A stretch of 64,000 nucleotides of DNA. It comes from Chamaecrista fasciculata. Lineage: Eukaryota; Streptophyta; Magnoliopsida; Fabales; Fabaceae. The translations under genes were made by a program, and so were the position numbers. Positions 11,768 through 25,085 of the stretch are shown here, piece after piece. Each line of letters starts with the position of its first letter. Within the stretch, counting starts at the first letter, position 1. The notes under the pieces are model-generated. The model had not been told where the DNA came from. It did not search any database and was given only the letters and a program-made list of their open reading frames with translations. Location: NCBI GenBank assembly GCA_003254925.1, contig QANZ01000689.1, forward strand, positions 62,001-126,000, written 5' to 3'.

Positions 11768-14700
11768 TTAAGGGGAATCGCTGTTTGTCAGGCAAAATGT
11801 TTCAAAACGAGGTTCAGTTAAGTCCACTGTTTCATCATCCGATGCATACCAATCCTCTTTTATTGAAGTCAAGAGGATCAAACTCTCCATATACTCTGTT
11901 GAAACTGTAAACTCTTCTTCACTTTCGCTCCCAATATCATGACTATTGTTAATCTCTGATGGCAATGAACTTTGATCCGAACATTTTCGAGCTACATATC
12001 GACTTCTCTTTTCTGCTTCACGTGATTCCTTTACATATCGACATGTCCAGAAAAAGGAGAACAACATGGTCAGGATATGATTAACTTAATGCAGTTAAGA
12101 ACTGAAGACATGATACGGGAATGTGTTCACCTGAAAAAAGGTCATGGGGATATTTCTTCTCCTCCTAGATTTGTCAGGGGATATAGTTGAGAGAATTTGA
12201 ACAACTTCACTCATGGTTGGCCTTGTATCAGGGTCCAAAAGCAAACACTCCTTTGCTAAATATGCCATTATCTGAATTTCCTCTTCGGGGAAGTTTCCCT
12301 TCAATTGTGGATCTGTCAACTCTGTTAGTACTCTCCTACTGTCTTGTAAGCGAGGTGTAGCCTGAAACACAGCAAATTTATGAATGCTATGTCAGTATTT
12401 GAGTGCCCATAAATCTATATTTTGGCTGGATTCAATAATTAGCAAGATATTCAACAAGTATGATATGATTTATAATACCCATATGACAAGGCTTTCTTCT
12501 TTGCCTATGGATTTATGAATGGGTTGCCGACCACTCATAAGCTCAAGAAGGACCACCCCAAAACTGAAGACATCAGACTTTGGAGAAGCTCTTCCAAAAA
12601 CTGCATACTCAGGTGCAAAATAGCCAAATGTCCCCTGCATTCTTGCTGGAGAAGTCGAACAGCTGGGAGGGTCATCAACTCTCAAGTTCTTGGCCAAGCC
12701 AAGGTCAGTTATCTGCAAGTTGATATCGTAAGAGATTATGAAAAGAAGCCTTAAAAATTAAGCGATGAATAAAACCTATGGATGACTGATTGAACTCTAC
12801 TTCTCTAGAAACTAAGACTAATGCAGTATGCCAAAATGGAACTTCAAAGTGGATGTCGTGTTGGATAATAAATCACCCCTCCAAAAATAAATCAATATCA
12901 AGGTTCATACTTTTGCTTGCCAATTTTCATCTAGAAGAATGTTAGTTGATTTGACATCTCTGTGCAGAATTCTTGGAGCAGCTGCTTCGTGGAGATATTC
13001 CAAGCCTCTCGCAGCTCCTATTGCAATTGTAACACGAGTAGCCCAATCCATTGTTTCTCCAGAAACTCCATCCAAACAGTCCCTCAAATTGCCATTAACC
13101 ATGTACTCAAATACTAGAAGCCTCTCAACATGTTTCGCCTTTAGTTCGGAGCAGTATCCAAGCAAAGGCACAAGATGACAGTGATGGAGTCTAGATAATA
13201 GTTCAATCTGCATTAGAAAGATAACACATTGTTTTCGCCTTCCTTGTAGAAATAAATTATAACATTATCTGACAAACCAAAGAACACTGATACAGCTATA
13301 TCATGAAGAACCTCTGTCAAAAATTCAGAATCAGCTTCAGGTCCTTGTTGAGATTTTAATCGCTTAATTGCCACATTAGTACTGTCTTTTAGCCGACCAC
13401 GAAAAACATAGCTACTTCCACCTAGTCCAATAAGATTGGAAGCTGAAAAGTTTTCAGTAGCATTTTCCAGGTCGGTAAATGAAAATTGTATTATTTTTCC
13501 GTGGAAAGTTTCTGTTCGACTCCCAAACAAGAATGAGGGCTTTGAAAAGCATCCTACATTAGAAACAAAAAATCGTCAAAATAACTAAATGATAACGGTA
13601 TGCTAAAAGAGGGACTTTATATTTTACAGATCACAGAATGTCTGGAAAAGACACTTCAAATAAAAAGATACCACATAATAATAAGTCATAACACCATCTT
13701 ACCTGTAATATGATTAATGGGAGAATTTATGGTAACTTTAGTCTCTGGCGCTGAAGTCGTCCTCTGACTAATAAAGTTGGAAGTACTGTTGGTACTTGTT
13801 TCCTTATCTGATGATAATTTTGGCGGTTGAATAGGACATCTGTCTCTCCGGCAAACATAACATGTGAATGAGGCAAGAAATGCAATTGTTGTACATATAA
13901 CGCATACTAATAGGATGATTACTAAAGTCTTGCTGGAAATGTGTTTCTTTGAACCTTGTGAAGTGCTGGGAGTCCCTAGATAGCATTCAAAAGAAAAGAA
14001 AATGACTAAACTTGGTTTAAAAGACTCCGCCAACGACTTCTGTAGAGACAGAAGATGCTATATCATCATCCCCAGAACTAGTATATCAGATAAAAAAAAA
14101 CAATAAAAGTGATATTTTCCAGCAAGAATAATAGATCTGTTATGGAAGTATCGTGTCAAATCTCCATGATAAGAGTTGTAACCAGAAAAGTAAATCTTCT
14201 CAAGTAAACTGGTTCATGTTCAACCAAATCATCTTTAGTACGCAAGTGAAAATTTTAGAAAATAGTCCAGTATTAGAAACAAAGAAAAGGAAAAATACCC
14301 CAGGTGCAGTTGCAGGCTGTAAAGCAATTAAGATGATGGCCATTTGCTGCTACTTTAGGAAACCCATTGGAGTCACATATGCAAGTCCACAAGGATTCAC
14401 TCTCTTTGGAATCTACATAGAAGGTAAAGCTGTTAATTTAAAGTATTCAGGATGTAATTATAGGCACCTCAATTTACCTAAAATAGTAAAATGGATAACA
14501 GATCTTGCATTCCTACTAGCAGCATCTTGGATACTAATAAGTGAGGCTGATCGTTGGCATATTGGAAAAGTAAATTTTGTTTGAAGAAAGTTGTTCATGT
14601 TGTTATCCAATACTTGAAGTTCTACTACATAGTACTTGGAGGATCACAACAGACCCATAAATTTTCTATTTGTTTGTTTACCTTGCCTCTTTATGTTTAC

Positions 14701-15149
14701 CTTGATATTCTACATGAATACTATTGTTAATACTAAGAAAAATTACATTCATACCTGGATTGCAATCACATGATGTAGAACATTTAGTAACAGAGTTCTG
14801 GTTCCCTCGGTATAAACATCTACATGTCCACTTACTAAGGCCAGAAGTATCCGAAGGTTGATCTGCGAGGAAACAATGCCAAGTGGAGGGGAGAAAAAAT
14901 GTTTATGGTTCATTCGGATTTTACCCATCAGCGAAGACCAACAAGTATACATAGATCCTCTAAATATTTCAAGGACAACATATGCTCGAAATTAGAATAC
15001 AAGGTAACCCATTGACAACAATTAGAAACCAACTCTTAAGTACCAAAACGTAGAATACATCAAAATACTTTATACTTACCACAAAGTGAGTGCTGAATCA
15101 AGATGAAGCAAATCACAAAACAGAGAACGGCTTCAAGTTGAGGCTTCAT
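11768..15149 (-). CDS. NCRK: receptor-like serine/threonine kinase, NCRK type
   Basis: Membrane receptor-like kinase. Nine exons join in frame: 15080-15149, 14755-14862, 14299-14412, 13703-13975, 13312-13553, 12911-13207, 12479-12712, 12131-12361, 11768-12028 (1,830 bp, 609 aa). Residues 1-23 form a signal peptide ([19 protein letters not shown]…). A cysteine-rich ectodomain of two WTCxC modules follows ([12 protein letters not shown]…[15 protein letters not shown]…CNC). The membrane segment is near 115-138. The kinase has the P-loop GLGGSSYV (231-238), lysine 252, HRD at 351-353 and KSTN. The metal-binding motif is DLG (371-373), not DFG; I believe this is normal for this subfamily. The acidic/serine-rich tail ends near [13 protein letters not shown]. 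The last exon uses the weak acceptor TAAAG, chosen because it restores the family tail. The 5' untranslated region probably lies in upstream exons. Confidence 0.92.
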
Positions 15150-16545
15150 TTATTCCAACCCATACACTGAAGCAACTAATAGAGTTGTCATTGAGTAGCC
15201 ATATCAGAATCTACTTTGGCTGTTGTAGAGAACTAAAGATCTTTGAATAGAATGGGCAGCGACATTAATTGCTGAACCATTTTGAAAGAGAACGAGTTAA
15301 CTCTTCATATTTCCTGGGTTTGATCAAAATCTGTGGAATCAAAGAGGGTAAGTTAGCAAAAAAGATTAATTATAAACGACAAGCAAGGCATCAACCCAGA
15401 ATCAGCCATCACCACCCGTCCACCCCAGCTTTCATTTTAACTTGTTCAGTGAAAATGCTGATCCTTTGAACTTTAATGAAGGAGAAACTCTCTTCAGTTT
15501 TCTCCGACTCGAGTTTGAGGGGCCCATGTATACAAAAAAGGTAAAACAGGTAGGAAATAAATTCTTGTTTGGCCAACAAACGATGGAATCAACTTTAACC
15601 CCCCAAAATACTAAAGCCGATATACAAGGATGGAAGTATATCGATTAAATAGTAAATAGCATCTTCATAAAAGAAGTACAAAGTTCAGACCATTAGTAGT
15701 ATGTAGTTAGTTACATACGGTGAACAATAGCTGACTTATAAAATTCACAGCTCAGTTACATAATTGTTTGGTTGACGTTGAAGGAGAACTCATGCACCGA
15801 TTGTATTGTTCGATCTCAGTCTGACATGAACACAAGTTTTTTGTCTGGAAGTACTCCTAAAAGAAAAAAGAAAAAATTTGAAGTTCTTTGGTAGAAAAAA
15901 TCGCCTAGAATTAAGAGAGGGTGCATGAAACAGTAAAGCTTTAAGCTTCTCTGAGAAACCAAAGACTAATACAGAGAGCAGAGTCCTGTTCTGAAATTAA
16001 CCTGAAAGAAGTGATTTGACCGGTGGAGTTTATCCTCCTCACGAAGCCAATTGAAATACACCCCAAGATTATATTATGATAACCCAAGACAGAAAAAATC
16101 ACAATCCGGCCAACGCTATAGAGACAAATCACAACGGATAGTGAGCAATGTATCTATAAAATCACACAGAAGAGGAAAAAAGACTCAAATAAGAACCATC
16201 TGCCACCTCTCTGAAAGCAACCCGTTCCCAAACTGAAAAGGACCCATAAATCCTGTATACTAAGCTAAAACCAGCCTAATTTGTCACTCTTTTAGTCTTT
16301 TCTGATTTCCTACTTGAATTGGACCATTAACAAAAACAAAATAAAACTGCATCTTAGAATTTGTAGTAGTTTATGGCTAAAAGATGAGAGCTTCGTCAAT
16401 TGTCATTTATTCAATGAGGACAAGATAGAGGGAAAAGAATATACATATAGAAATGCTTCCTCTTCAGGCCATATTTATAACGGCTATAAATAGCTTTGCT
16501 TCCAAGTTCCAAAGACATGTGAAGTTACCTGCTACGGTTCAGAGT
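15150..16545. other. upstream region of the NCRK-type gene
   Basis: No coding feature is supported here. The stretch is likely 5' untranslated sequence, leader intron or promoter of the minus-strand kinase gene. Plus-strand frames at 15269-15648 have no recognisable protein character. Confidence 0.45.
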
Positions 16546-16939
16546 CATAGGGGCTGTTTCGCAACTTTCAATCTCAATCCAATCTCAACCTATGAGATGA
16601 GATGAGATGATGTTGAAATTAGGATGAGATGAAATGATGTAGTGGTGTTTGGATGGTTTGAGAGAAAATGATGTATAATAGGGTGTGAAATTATATAAAA
16701 GGGTATGTAATGATTGTGGTTGGTTGAAATATGATTATGGATTTTTTTAATTTGTATAGAGGTAGAAATGGTATGAAATAATGATGTTGAGATAGAGATT
16801 GAGATGAGATGATAGGTGTTTGGGTGGGATTTGACTGGAGTTTGACTGGGATGATATTGGGATGAGATGATCTTGGAAAGCGTGATTTCTCAATCCTATG
16901 GGATGATGGATTTTGGTTCATCCTATTGGATGAGATTAT

Positions 16940-17480
16940 GGGCCAAAATGAAAATAACATTAAAATTCTTTTGAGAATGCAATTTGGTCCATAAATTTGT
17001 ATCTGGCCAATTAATCAATCCCTAACATGTGTGAGTGATAATTCAAAGCTCGTAGAGAATCCCAGCCATGAATAATGGGGCACATTTATGAATTTGAATA
17101 TAAAGAAAATAATAAGTAATATTTTGGGGACTAGAATGCAAATAACATGAAAAGTATTGTAAACATAAAATTTGGTCCATAACATTGTATCGGTCCAAAG
17201 AATCGGTCCCTAATATCTGTACTCGGGGCTCGAACAAAGCTTGTACCGTCAACAATCGGGTATATTTTTTATTTGCAAGGTGCAAAAAATAACAAACAAT
17301 ATCGTGGGACCAGAATGCAAGTAATATGGAAATGATTGTAAATGTACAATTTGGTCCATAACTTTGTAATTTCCCAACAAAACAACATTGCAATTTTTTT
17401 GCTACCCATGATTCGAACCAGAAAAATAACAAACACATGGAAACTTGTGTATTTTCCCAACAAAAAAATAACCGTTATTT
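16940..17480. repeat. three degenerate tandem copies of a ~180-bp unit
   Basis: The phrase TTTGGTCCATAA recurs at 16983, 17171 and 17350, a spacing of 188 and 179 bp. Around it each unit shares an ATGCAAATAACATG-like upstream phrase and a following CCCTAACAT/CCCTAATAT-like phrase. The copies have diverged considerably, so this is an old tandem array carried within the TIR element. Confidence 0.6.
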
Positions 17481-17837
17481 CTCCATTATCCATAGCGCAT
17501 AATCATCGGATGAATTTGGACACGAATTTAGAACAACAAATAGTTTGAGGACCAAAATCAAACTATTTTCATAGTTTGAGAAAAAAACTAAACAAAAAAT
17601 AGTTTTACTAGCCAAGGAAATTGAGCTCATAGTTTGAGGACTAAAATGCCTATAAAAGTGAAGATAAGTAATTTTTTTCTTTTTTTTAAAAAAATACAGT
17701 AAATAGAATAGAAGATTGTAACTTAAAAAATAATTTAGGGATTCAATTGTATATTTTACTCAAAAGAAATAGAGAAATGTTGGGACTAAAAAAAACAACA
17801 TTACAAATGGACAAAAACATCTTTGTTTAATTAAATT

Positions 17838-17864
17838 AATATAAATTATATATATATAATATAA

Positions 17865-17895
<31 letters not shown>

Positions 17896-18000
17896 GAGGG
17901 AGAGAGAGGGAGTGGGTAGGTGGGTGTGTGAGAGATAGAGAGAAAAGGAGAGAGAGAAGTTTGTGTGTGTTTGTGAGTGAGTGAGAGGGAGAGAAAAAAA
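17838..18000. repeat. microsatellites: (TA)n followed by GA-rich repeats
   Basis: A TA run at about 17838-17895 passes directly into GAGAGAGGG, GTGTGTG and GAGAGAG tracts up to about 18000. They lie inside the TIR element and have no coding role. Confidence 0.8.
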
Positions 18001-18679
18001 ATTAATAAGAAATGATGGAGAGAGAGAAAATTATAAGTGTAATAAATGAGGGTATGTAAAATTACTATTTTGTTTAATTATCTTTTTTATATTTGTATTA
18101 GAGTGTAGGTAAATATAGGTATATAATTAAGGGTAGATTAGTAAATTTATGATAAATAGGATGATGATTTGGATGAGATGAGATGAGATTATGTGTCACA
18201 CAAACACCCAAACTGGACTGTTCATCTAATTTTAGGTTGAGATTAGGATTAGGATTGAATGAATTTGGGATGATGATTTCCCAAACAGGCCCATAGTCTG
18301 TAAAGTGACCTGTGGAAGTTAAAGTCCAAATCAATTAAGAGTTGACCTAAATTTTATGGTTTTGTTTTTAATCAGTCAAAAAGATAGAACTAATATTTTT
18401 GAAATACATATTCAAGTTAATGTAATTAAATTTCAAAACTATTTGTCTGAAAATCCAAAATAAACGTAATATCAACTACTTATTTAAGAAGTCGGCAATA
18501 CAATTAAATGAGAGACAATCGAACGGTGATCTAGAAATGATTAGAGAAATTATTAATCAAACGCAATCATTTTTTCCTGAATTATCAATCACCCACTAAA
18601 GAGAAAAATGAGTGATGATGATGGGTATAGTATAGTATAGAAAGCAACTTGGTGTGAATGGTGAAACAAACAAGATTCC

Positions 18680-18960
18680 TAATATTGTTTTCAGAAGAAG
18701 AACTTGGCATACCTCTGTTGATCGGCGTCTATGTGTCTCCAGAATTCGTAAACGAAGCCTTAGATCCTCTAAATGCTAATAAGAAACAACTCCATGAGAA
18801 AATGCAGCAACTATTTAAGATGACTATATATGAATTAGGGAAGTTAAAATGGAAGAGAAGAACTCGTGAAACACTGAAAGAGTCAGTGAGGCGCGAGCGA
18901 AAGTGGTCCCGTCGTCTCTTAACTTTGTAATTGTACTATAACATAAACAATGGAAGAAGA
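18680..18960 (-). other. possible distal 5' leader exon of the NCRK-type gene
   Basis: On the minus strand this block is pyrimidine-rich and moderately GC-rich against AT-rich surroundings. It reads like a 5' untranslated exon ending in CAACAG|AGGTATGCC. A CACGTG box lies just upstream (about 18963-18968). The plus-strand frame at 18658-18930 is its shadow or an unrecognised fragment. If it is the leader of the kinase gene, the 1.74-kb transposon would sit in the leader intron. Transcript evidence would be needed. Confidence 0.25.
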
Positions 18961-18969
18961 TCACGTGAC

Positions 18970-20267
18970 AGACGGCGCGCATCCCGATTCATTCTGTATC
19001 AAAGTTTTCTAAAATTCTGATCTAGGTCAACTCAGCAATCGTGACAAAAACAAATCCAAGATTTGATCTGAGATAAATGTATTATTCTAGAATCACTCTA
19101 GGTTAAAAAAATTTCCATCTTAACAAGAATCAATGGAGTTCATGATCTTTGCTAGTGACTTTAAAAGAGAGGGAGATTCATAAAAGTGAAAAATCCAAAG
19201 GCAAAAAAGAATACGCGGAAACGTTGGTGCAATGCCAATATTCCATTTCCATTATTAACAACTCCAGTATGGCAACAATCTTTGCCTTCTTGAATGCTCT
19301 AATCATCAGAAATTAATGAGTTACGTAAGTTATTTAAACTTGTATACACGACAATGAACTTATTAAATGAAACACAACGACTCCATGTGTTGCTGATAAT
19401 GTCATTAGTTTTCAAAATTAAAACTTCATTGATTTGATCGGATGGAATTTTAATAAGAGAAGGACATGCCTCTTAATTTCAGCTTCAATGTTCTGTTTCT
19501 GCTACCGGTGCCAGTACTTATATCGTTTCAAGTTTCAACCTACCATGGTAGGAAAATGACTGCATGATGTATTATGTATAGGATCCCAGTAATAAAAACC
19601 ATACGAATTTTGAGGATAAAATTAATTCTAGCCAATTGGAATCAAGAACTGGATTGTTGCTTCTAGGATAAAATTAACTGGAACGGATTTTTTTGAGGCT
19701 GTTGCATGCATTTCTGCTTACTGCAAAACGAATCACGTTGAGGAATGGAATTCTCTCTGTTTAGGTAAAAAGATGCTCACGGTTATAATAATAAATCATC
19801 TTTCCAAGTGCCAAATCAAAGATACACATAACTAGAAAGAAACAAATCTTATACACATCACCCAGAATCACAAGGCGAAATATCCGACCTGTCCTTTATA
19901 GTTGGAGTTCAAATTTAAATGTAATTTTCAGATTATTGGTATCAAATTTTCTAATAAAGGCATAACATGAGGATATTTTTCTATAATCCAGGTTCCATTG
20001 ATTTCTTTTCTAAGAAAAATAAGGATACACACATGTTATAATTTTACTAGAGAATCTAATAAGAAACTAAAAAAAACTTCTTTTCTCCATTCCTTTCCCC
20101 GTTATACCGCCTATTCATTTACAGTTTTATACTGCCAAAACTAGGAATTTTATCCCACTAAAACTCCCTCCTTCCCATTATACCCAGATGCCAAATTCAC
20201 AAGAAATGAAATTAAGTAAAAGAAGAAACTTGAAGTCTTGCCAGAAATTTCCAAATGCAGCTCTCAT
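18970..20267. other. intergenic DNA between the NCRK-type and WAV3-like genes
   Basis: I see no supported gene. The part next to 20268 should hold the 3' untranslated region of the minus-strand E3 ligase gene; the rest is promoter-like AT-rich DNA. Confidence 0.55.
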
Positions 20268-23200
20268 TTATGGCTGTCCCCGGTGGTGCCGATGAGGGAA
20301 CGATTTAGCAGGCCGGAGAATCCGCTGAGGTTGCTGTGGGTTCCCCAAAATCATGGTCTGAGAACGGGTCACCATGTCTACCATGGATGGGGTTTGATAT
20401 GCTTGAACACGGCTGGTGCTGTCTGTGGAATCACCTCTTGCAGTTGCTCTTTGCCATGAATGAGAGCTCAATCCTGAGAGAACATAGGCCCTCCCAGATT
20501 GCTCATACACACGTTGGTTCGCCATCCTCTCCTGCATCTCCTTTAATTCTGCAGAAAGAGCAACGCATAAACGATCCCCAGCTTTAGCAGACACAGTTTC
20601 AGATAATGTCTCATGACAGTTCCCCAAAATGGAAGCTGCAGCAGCCAAATCACCACGTTCAGCGGCAACTCTAGCCTCAGCCATGGCTTCTGCAGCACGA
20701 AGCCGGTTTCGCTGCCTGTCTACTTCTATTGACACAATTAAGTCTCTAGCTACCTCAGGTCTCTGGATCTTTACTTTGCTAGTTTCTTCCAAAGCCACCA
20801 TTTCTTTTGTGAATGGATCTCTATAAAGACCTCTGACTATCAACAATGACATCTCATCATCATCACAAGATCCATCAACCGGAACATTGACAGTCACCAG
20901 AAAGTCTCTTTCTTCTTCAGCATATAAATCTCCTATATTGATGGAAGCCATCCTTGCATCAGCCATCATGCTGGTTTGGTAGCTTCCTGCTTTTACCGAA
21001 CCAAGTTGTAGAGAAGGGTGTACACACTCAACTTTCAACTGCAATTCCTGCACCACCACACTTAAGAGCCCCCCAATACACTGTGCAAATGCATCTTGGA
21101 TTACATCCTCAGCTTCAATGAAAGAAAATGTACCCCCAGATATCTCAGAAATTGAGTGCATTGAAGTAGCATCATGGTCTGCACCAAAACCAAATGCATG
21201 TACTGGTATCTGCAAGCCCATGCCATTATTTCGATTAATGGAGCTTGGGACCAATGACTGGTAATTTGTTTCAACATTAGTCCTGCTACTGATCGTGTAT
21301 GTATCCTGACCATCAGACAGTAATATGATGCTGCCAACTGGGTTCTTCCATTGGCGGTCTACAAAGACCTTCACGCCTTTCCTCAGGCCTTCGGCAATGT
21401 TTGTCCCACCATTTGAAACTAAAGAATTAACAGCCTGTAACGCCCGCTGTCGTCCAGTATCAGTCATCCGATGAAGTGGAAAGATACGGCGGGCTGTGGA
21501 GGAGAAGGCAATGACTGATAGCCGGTCTGATGGACCCAGATTCTGTATGACAAAACCCATAGCTCGTTTAAGCAATGCAAGTTTAGTACCTGCCATGCTA
21601 CCACTTACATCAAGAACAGTGACAAGGTCAATTGGAGCACGAGAAGTTTGAGCTGAAGGTGAGGATTCGGAATTGTTTCCGACACTATCTTGTTTTCTCC
21701 CAGATTGAGGAGCTTTGAGATGGACTAGTACAGCAAAGTCATCATGTGAAGCTGATTTTGGAACTGCTGAAACTTCAGGATATGTTCTGATCTCCATGGA
21801 ATCTAATGAATGGTGATCAGCCTCATTTTTATTCTGGGTAATTGAAGTTTGTTGATCCAAAGCTTCGTCATCATTATATATAGCTGGTTCAGGAGCATTG
21901 TAAAGTGATGAAACTTGCCTACTTGAGTCCACTTGTTGGGACTGAAGCCGCGTCCAAGAATTTTCCCGCGGTACCTGGTTGATGCGAGGCTTTCCATGGG
22001 AAGCATTAGAAACAGGACTCTGAAAAGGCACCTCTTTCCATTTTGCTCTGCAGACAGGGCAAACTTGGTTTCCATGTTTTACATTAGATGTGATGCATTG
22101 GAAATGGAAAGAGTGAGAGCATTCTGCGGTAAAAATGGCATGGCCTAGTCCTGGTTTCATTGTGGTCAGGCATATTGCACATGTCCCCTACAGATAATGT
22201 AGATGAAAATGTCACCATGTCCGGAAAAGAAGGTCATTAGTGCCAAAACCACATCATAAAAAAGCATACATACAACACAAAGAACGCGCACAATGATGCA
22301 ATTTTATCAATAAATTTCTTCATGACATCAAATCAAGAAAGATGAAGAAAAAAAGGACCATTTTAGTGTTATTTAAATATTACCCTTGAGAATGAGAATT
22401 TCTTGCCTTACCCTCGATAAGACACAAGTTCTACGAGGAAAAAAAGCACACACACAATAACAATAACAACAACAACAACGAATGTTAATTGAAAAGAAAT
22501 CATTTGTAAATGAAGGCCCAAAGATAAATGATATGTTAATAAAATTGAAAACTACTCACAACGTTACCTACTTACCTTTAGAGTACGAGCTTACTAGTTA
22601 CAATAGTTATTTATCTATCATTACTTGAGCGGACACGTGGTCACTGGTCACAAGACTCCCAACTGATAACACAACCACTGGTCTCATACTCGTGAATTAT
22701 TCCGTAGTGTTGGCAACTCCTAATAATAGTCTGGAAGCCTAGATGATGAAAAAGAGAAATTTATGGATTTGTTTTTTCTCATTCAAACAGCATCTAAGCT
22801 CAATGCAACATCATTCCTAAATCTCAGCTGAACAGATATTACATGACTTCTGATAAAGATGCCACTGAATGAGCCACTTACAAATACGTAATAAAATCAA
22901 CACCCCGAGAAAGATTGAAAGAGCATTGACATGTGTGTCTAGAAGTAAAAGAATCTGCTTCCTCCCCTTAATCCGTTCCCTAAGATATATTTAAATTTTG
23001 TTTTTGATTGGAAAGTGGTACCTAGAGTTTAACCTGAGATTTAAGAGTGTTAAGAGATGGTCCAATGCCTAATCAATAGTAACACATAATCCTTGATCCT
23101 AAGATCCTACTCTCACCTCATGTCAGCAAGCATTTTAACTTTTTTTTTTTAGTAATTTATGTCATATTACATAACTCGAAAGTCGAAATCCCTTGGTATC

Positions 23201-24812
23201 TTCAATCTAAATATATCTGCATTGTAAGAAGTTATTTGATTTATTATTAAATTTTAAAATATAATAAAATAAATTATTTACTATATTTTCTTAAATATTG
23301 TTAACACTTATTTTATATTTAAATTATTTAAAGATAATATTAATTACACTAATATCATATCAAAATTGAGCCACATGCAATCATGTACCAAGGATGATTT
23401 AAAAGTTAATGTATTCTACGTATCGGTCAGCTAAATAGAAAGAAAACAAAACAACCTCTTTTAAATTCGCTAATCTGAGCAATGACTCAATAAAGTATTC
23501 ATAGATAAATGCAAAATTTGCAAAGGTCACTATTACACTGTAGTGTCTAACACTGCTCCCTTCTGTCTCGATGCAGGTCCACTACCAACCAAGACCAGTG
23601 CATGAAAAGACGAAATACAACGCAACCCATCCTTACCATCGATGCCTAATTAGTGGATGCCTAATCACTCAAACTAGACGATTTCCAGAAAATCTGCTAG
23701 TTAGTAAAGCAAAAAGGTCAACCTTATTGTGGTCAAATACTGTGAGGAAACCAAGGGAAAGATTTAACAACAATCAGCAAACGACTTTCAAAAAAGTATT
23801 AGGACAAATTGCAACTCTAATGTTGATGCTTTCGAGACATTGAGAACAAAAAAAAAATGGTCATCAAAAGAAGGGGAGATCAAAGATTGTTCATTTCTCT
23901 GGGATTTCTTCTCTCTTTCAATATCTTTGGTCCTGGAGGGTTCCAACTTTTTCTTTGTTTGAAGCCAGGGAATTTCAGAATTAATACCATGAATAATGAA
24001 TGTAAAGGGCTAAAGGGGCAGATGATAAGAACGATGTTATTGTAACCTTTTTTTGAGCGATAACCCAAGTAACTGGTCCTAAGAAGCACTAGTCCCACTT
24101 TGTACTGAAGAAATATTTGCCACAATTAGCTAATGGAAATGCTATGTCAGTGGATCCACTAGCTATAACAGTTACTGTATTTGTTGAGTTAATATATAAT
24201 TAGATAATATATTATGTGTGACATTATATTTCTCCCTTGTGACACTCCCTGTCACCGGTAGGCGCCGTCGTGGAGAATTGTTTCCCGGCAATAGTTAGAT
24301 ATGTCACATTCTGATATACTCAATTGCAAAACCAAAACCAAAACCCAAAAAAGTTAATAATAGTTGTTCATGTTGGTTAATATTAATTAATTACAATTAA
24401 TAATGAATTCGAACAGTGGCAAGATAAAGAAATTCAATGAAGGCCTCAGCCCAAACAGTCATGAGCTTCAATCGGAATCTAAAGGTTCAGTGGAAGCAAA
24501 AACAAGAGAAAAGAAGGAAAGGAAGAGAACCTAAAAGTTTGATTTGAAGTATGCAAAAGTTACCTCGGAAATGCGAACCTTGGGTGATTTGAGACCGGAT
24601 TTGGTAAGGCGGAGGCCGGAGGAGGAAGGAGTCGGAGTGGTCGGGCGGTGACCGGAACCATAAAGGGACGGCGAAGCGTCAGAGAGCGAAGACGAAGGGG
24701 TAAATCTGGGTGCGGATTTTAGAGACGATGAGGAATCGTCTATATCTTTGGGAACAAAAACACACATGTTGAATCCAAGAGCTAACTTCAGTTTTCTCCA
24801 TTTGCTTCCCAT
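20268..24812 (-). CDS. RING + VWA E3 ubiquitin ligase, WAV3/WAVH family
   Basis: Probable E3 ubiquitin ligase of the WAVY GROWTH 3 family, known in Arabidopsis to act in root gravity response. Two exons, 24564-24812 (83 codons) and 20268-22187, join in frame to 722 aa, the usual family length. Exon 1 starts MGSKWRKLKLALGFNMCVF and is Ser/Thr/Pro-rich. Exon 2 opens with the RING finger CAICLTTMKPG…CSHSFHFQC…CPVCRAKW (residues 86-132, zinc ligands C86, C89, C106, H108, H111, C114, C126, C129). A linker of about 120 aa follows. Then comes a VWA domain with the metal-site motif DVSGS at 276-280 and GGTNIAEGL further on. The C-terminal half has the family helical region (RNRLRAAEAMAEARVAAERG). The 2.4-kb intron has standard borders (GAG|GTAAC, TCTGTAG|GGG). 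No damage seen. Confidence 0.92.
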
Positions 24813-25085
24813 ATTCTTCTTTCTTGAATCGTCAAGATACTTTAAGCAGTGAAAGCGAAGCACAGTGTGAAATGTACGAGAGATTTGAAAGGAAAATAGA
24901 GCCCAAGATGAAGCATGCTATTGCTAGAGAGGGCAAAGAAAGAAAGAAGGAAAAACAGCACAGAAAAGAGAGAAATGAGAAGGATAAGGAAGAAGAAGAA
25001 GAAGGTGAATTTGTTAGGCAAGAGCTTTCGGTGAGATGGAGTGAAATAAATGAACAAATTGTCAAATTTGTAGCAAAATGAATAA
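24813..25085 (-). other. probable 5' leader and core promoter of the WAV3-like gene
   Basis: Directly upstream of the minus-strand start at 24812 the sequence is strongly pyrimidine-rich on the coding strand (TTCTTTCTTTGCCCTC and similar), typical of a plant 5' untranslated region. The frames on either strand here (Lys/Glu-rich on plus, Ser/Phe-rich on minus) are products of that base bias. Confidence 0.45.

Larger units (their letters stand above)
16551..18291. mobile_element. ~1.74-kb TIR DNA transposon, non-autonomous, PIF/Harbinger-like ends
   Basis: The left end reads GGGCTGTTTCGCAACTTTC; the right end is the near reverse complement of GGCCTGTTTGGGAAATC. Inside both ends are runs of GATGAGATGAGAT. 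The direct repeat CATAG flanks it (16546-16550 and 18292-18296), or ATA if the ends are one base longer. The GGGCCTGTTTGG terminus resembles PIF/Harbinger or hAT families, but neither duplication length is canonical. No transposase frame is seen. The core holds a degenerate tandem repeat and TA/GA microsatellites. Confidence 0.6.

Noticed and set aside
14153-14584. 143-codon plus-strand frame
   Set aside because: Antisense to introns and exon 3 of the NCRK-type gene; no protein-like features.
18658-18930. 90-codon plus-strand frame starting MVKQTRFLILFSEEELGIP
   Set aside because: Looks partly protein-like, but I recognise no family, there are no splice partners, and the strand bias fits a minus-strand leader. 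Left uncalled.
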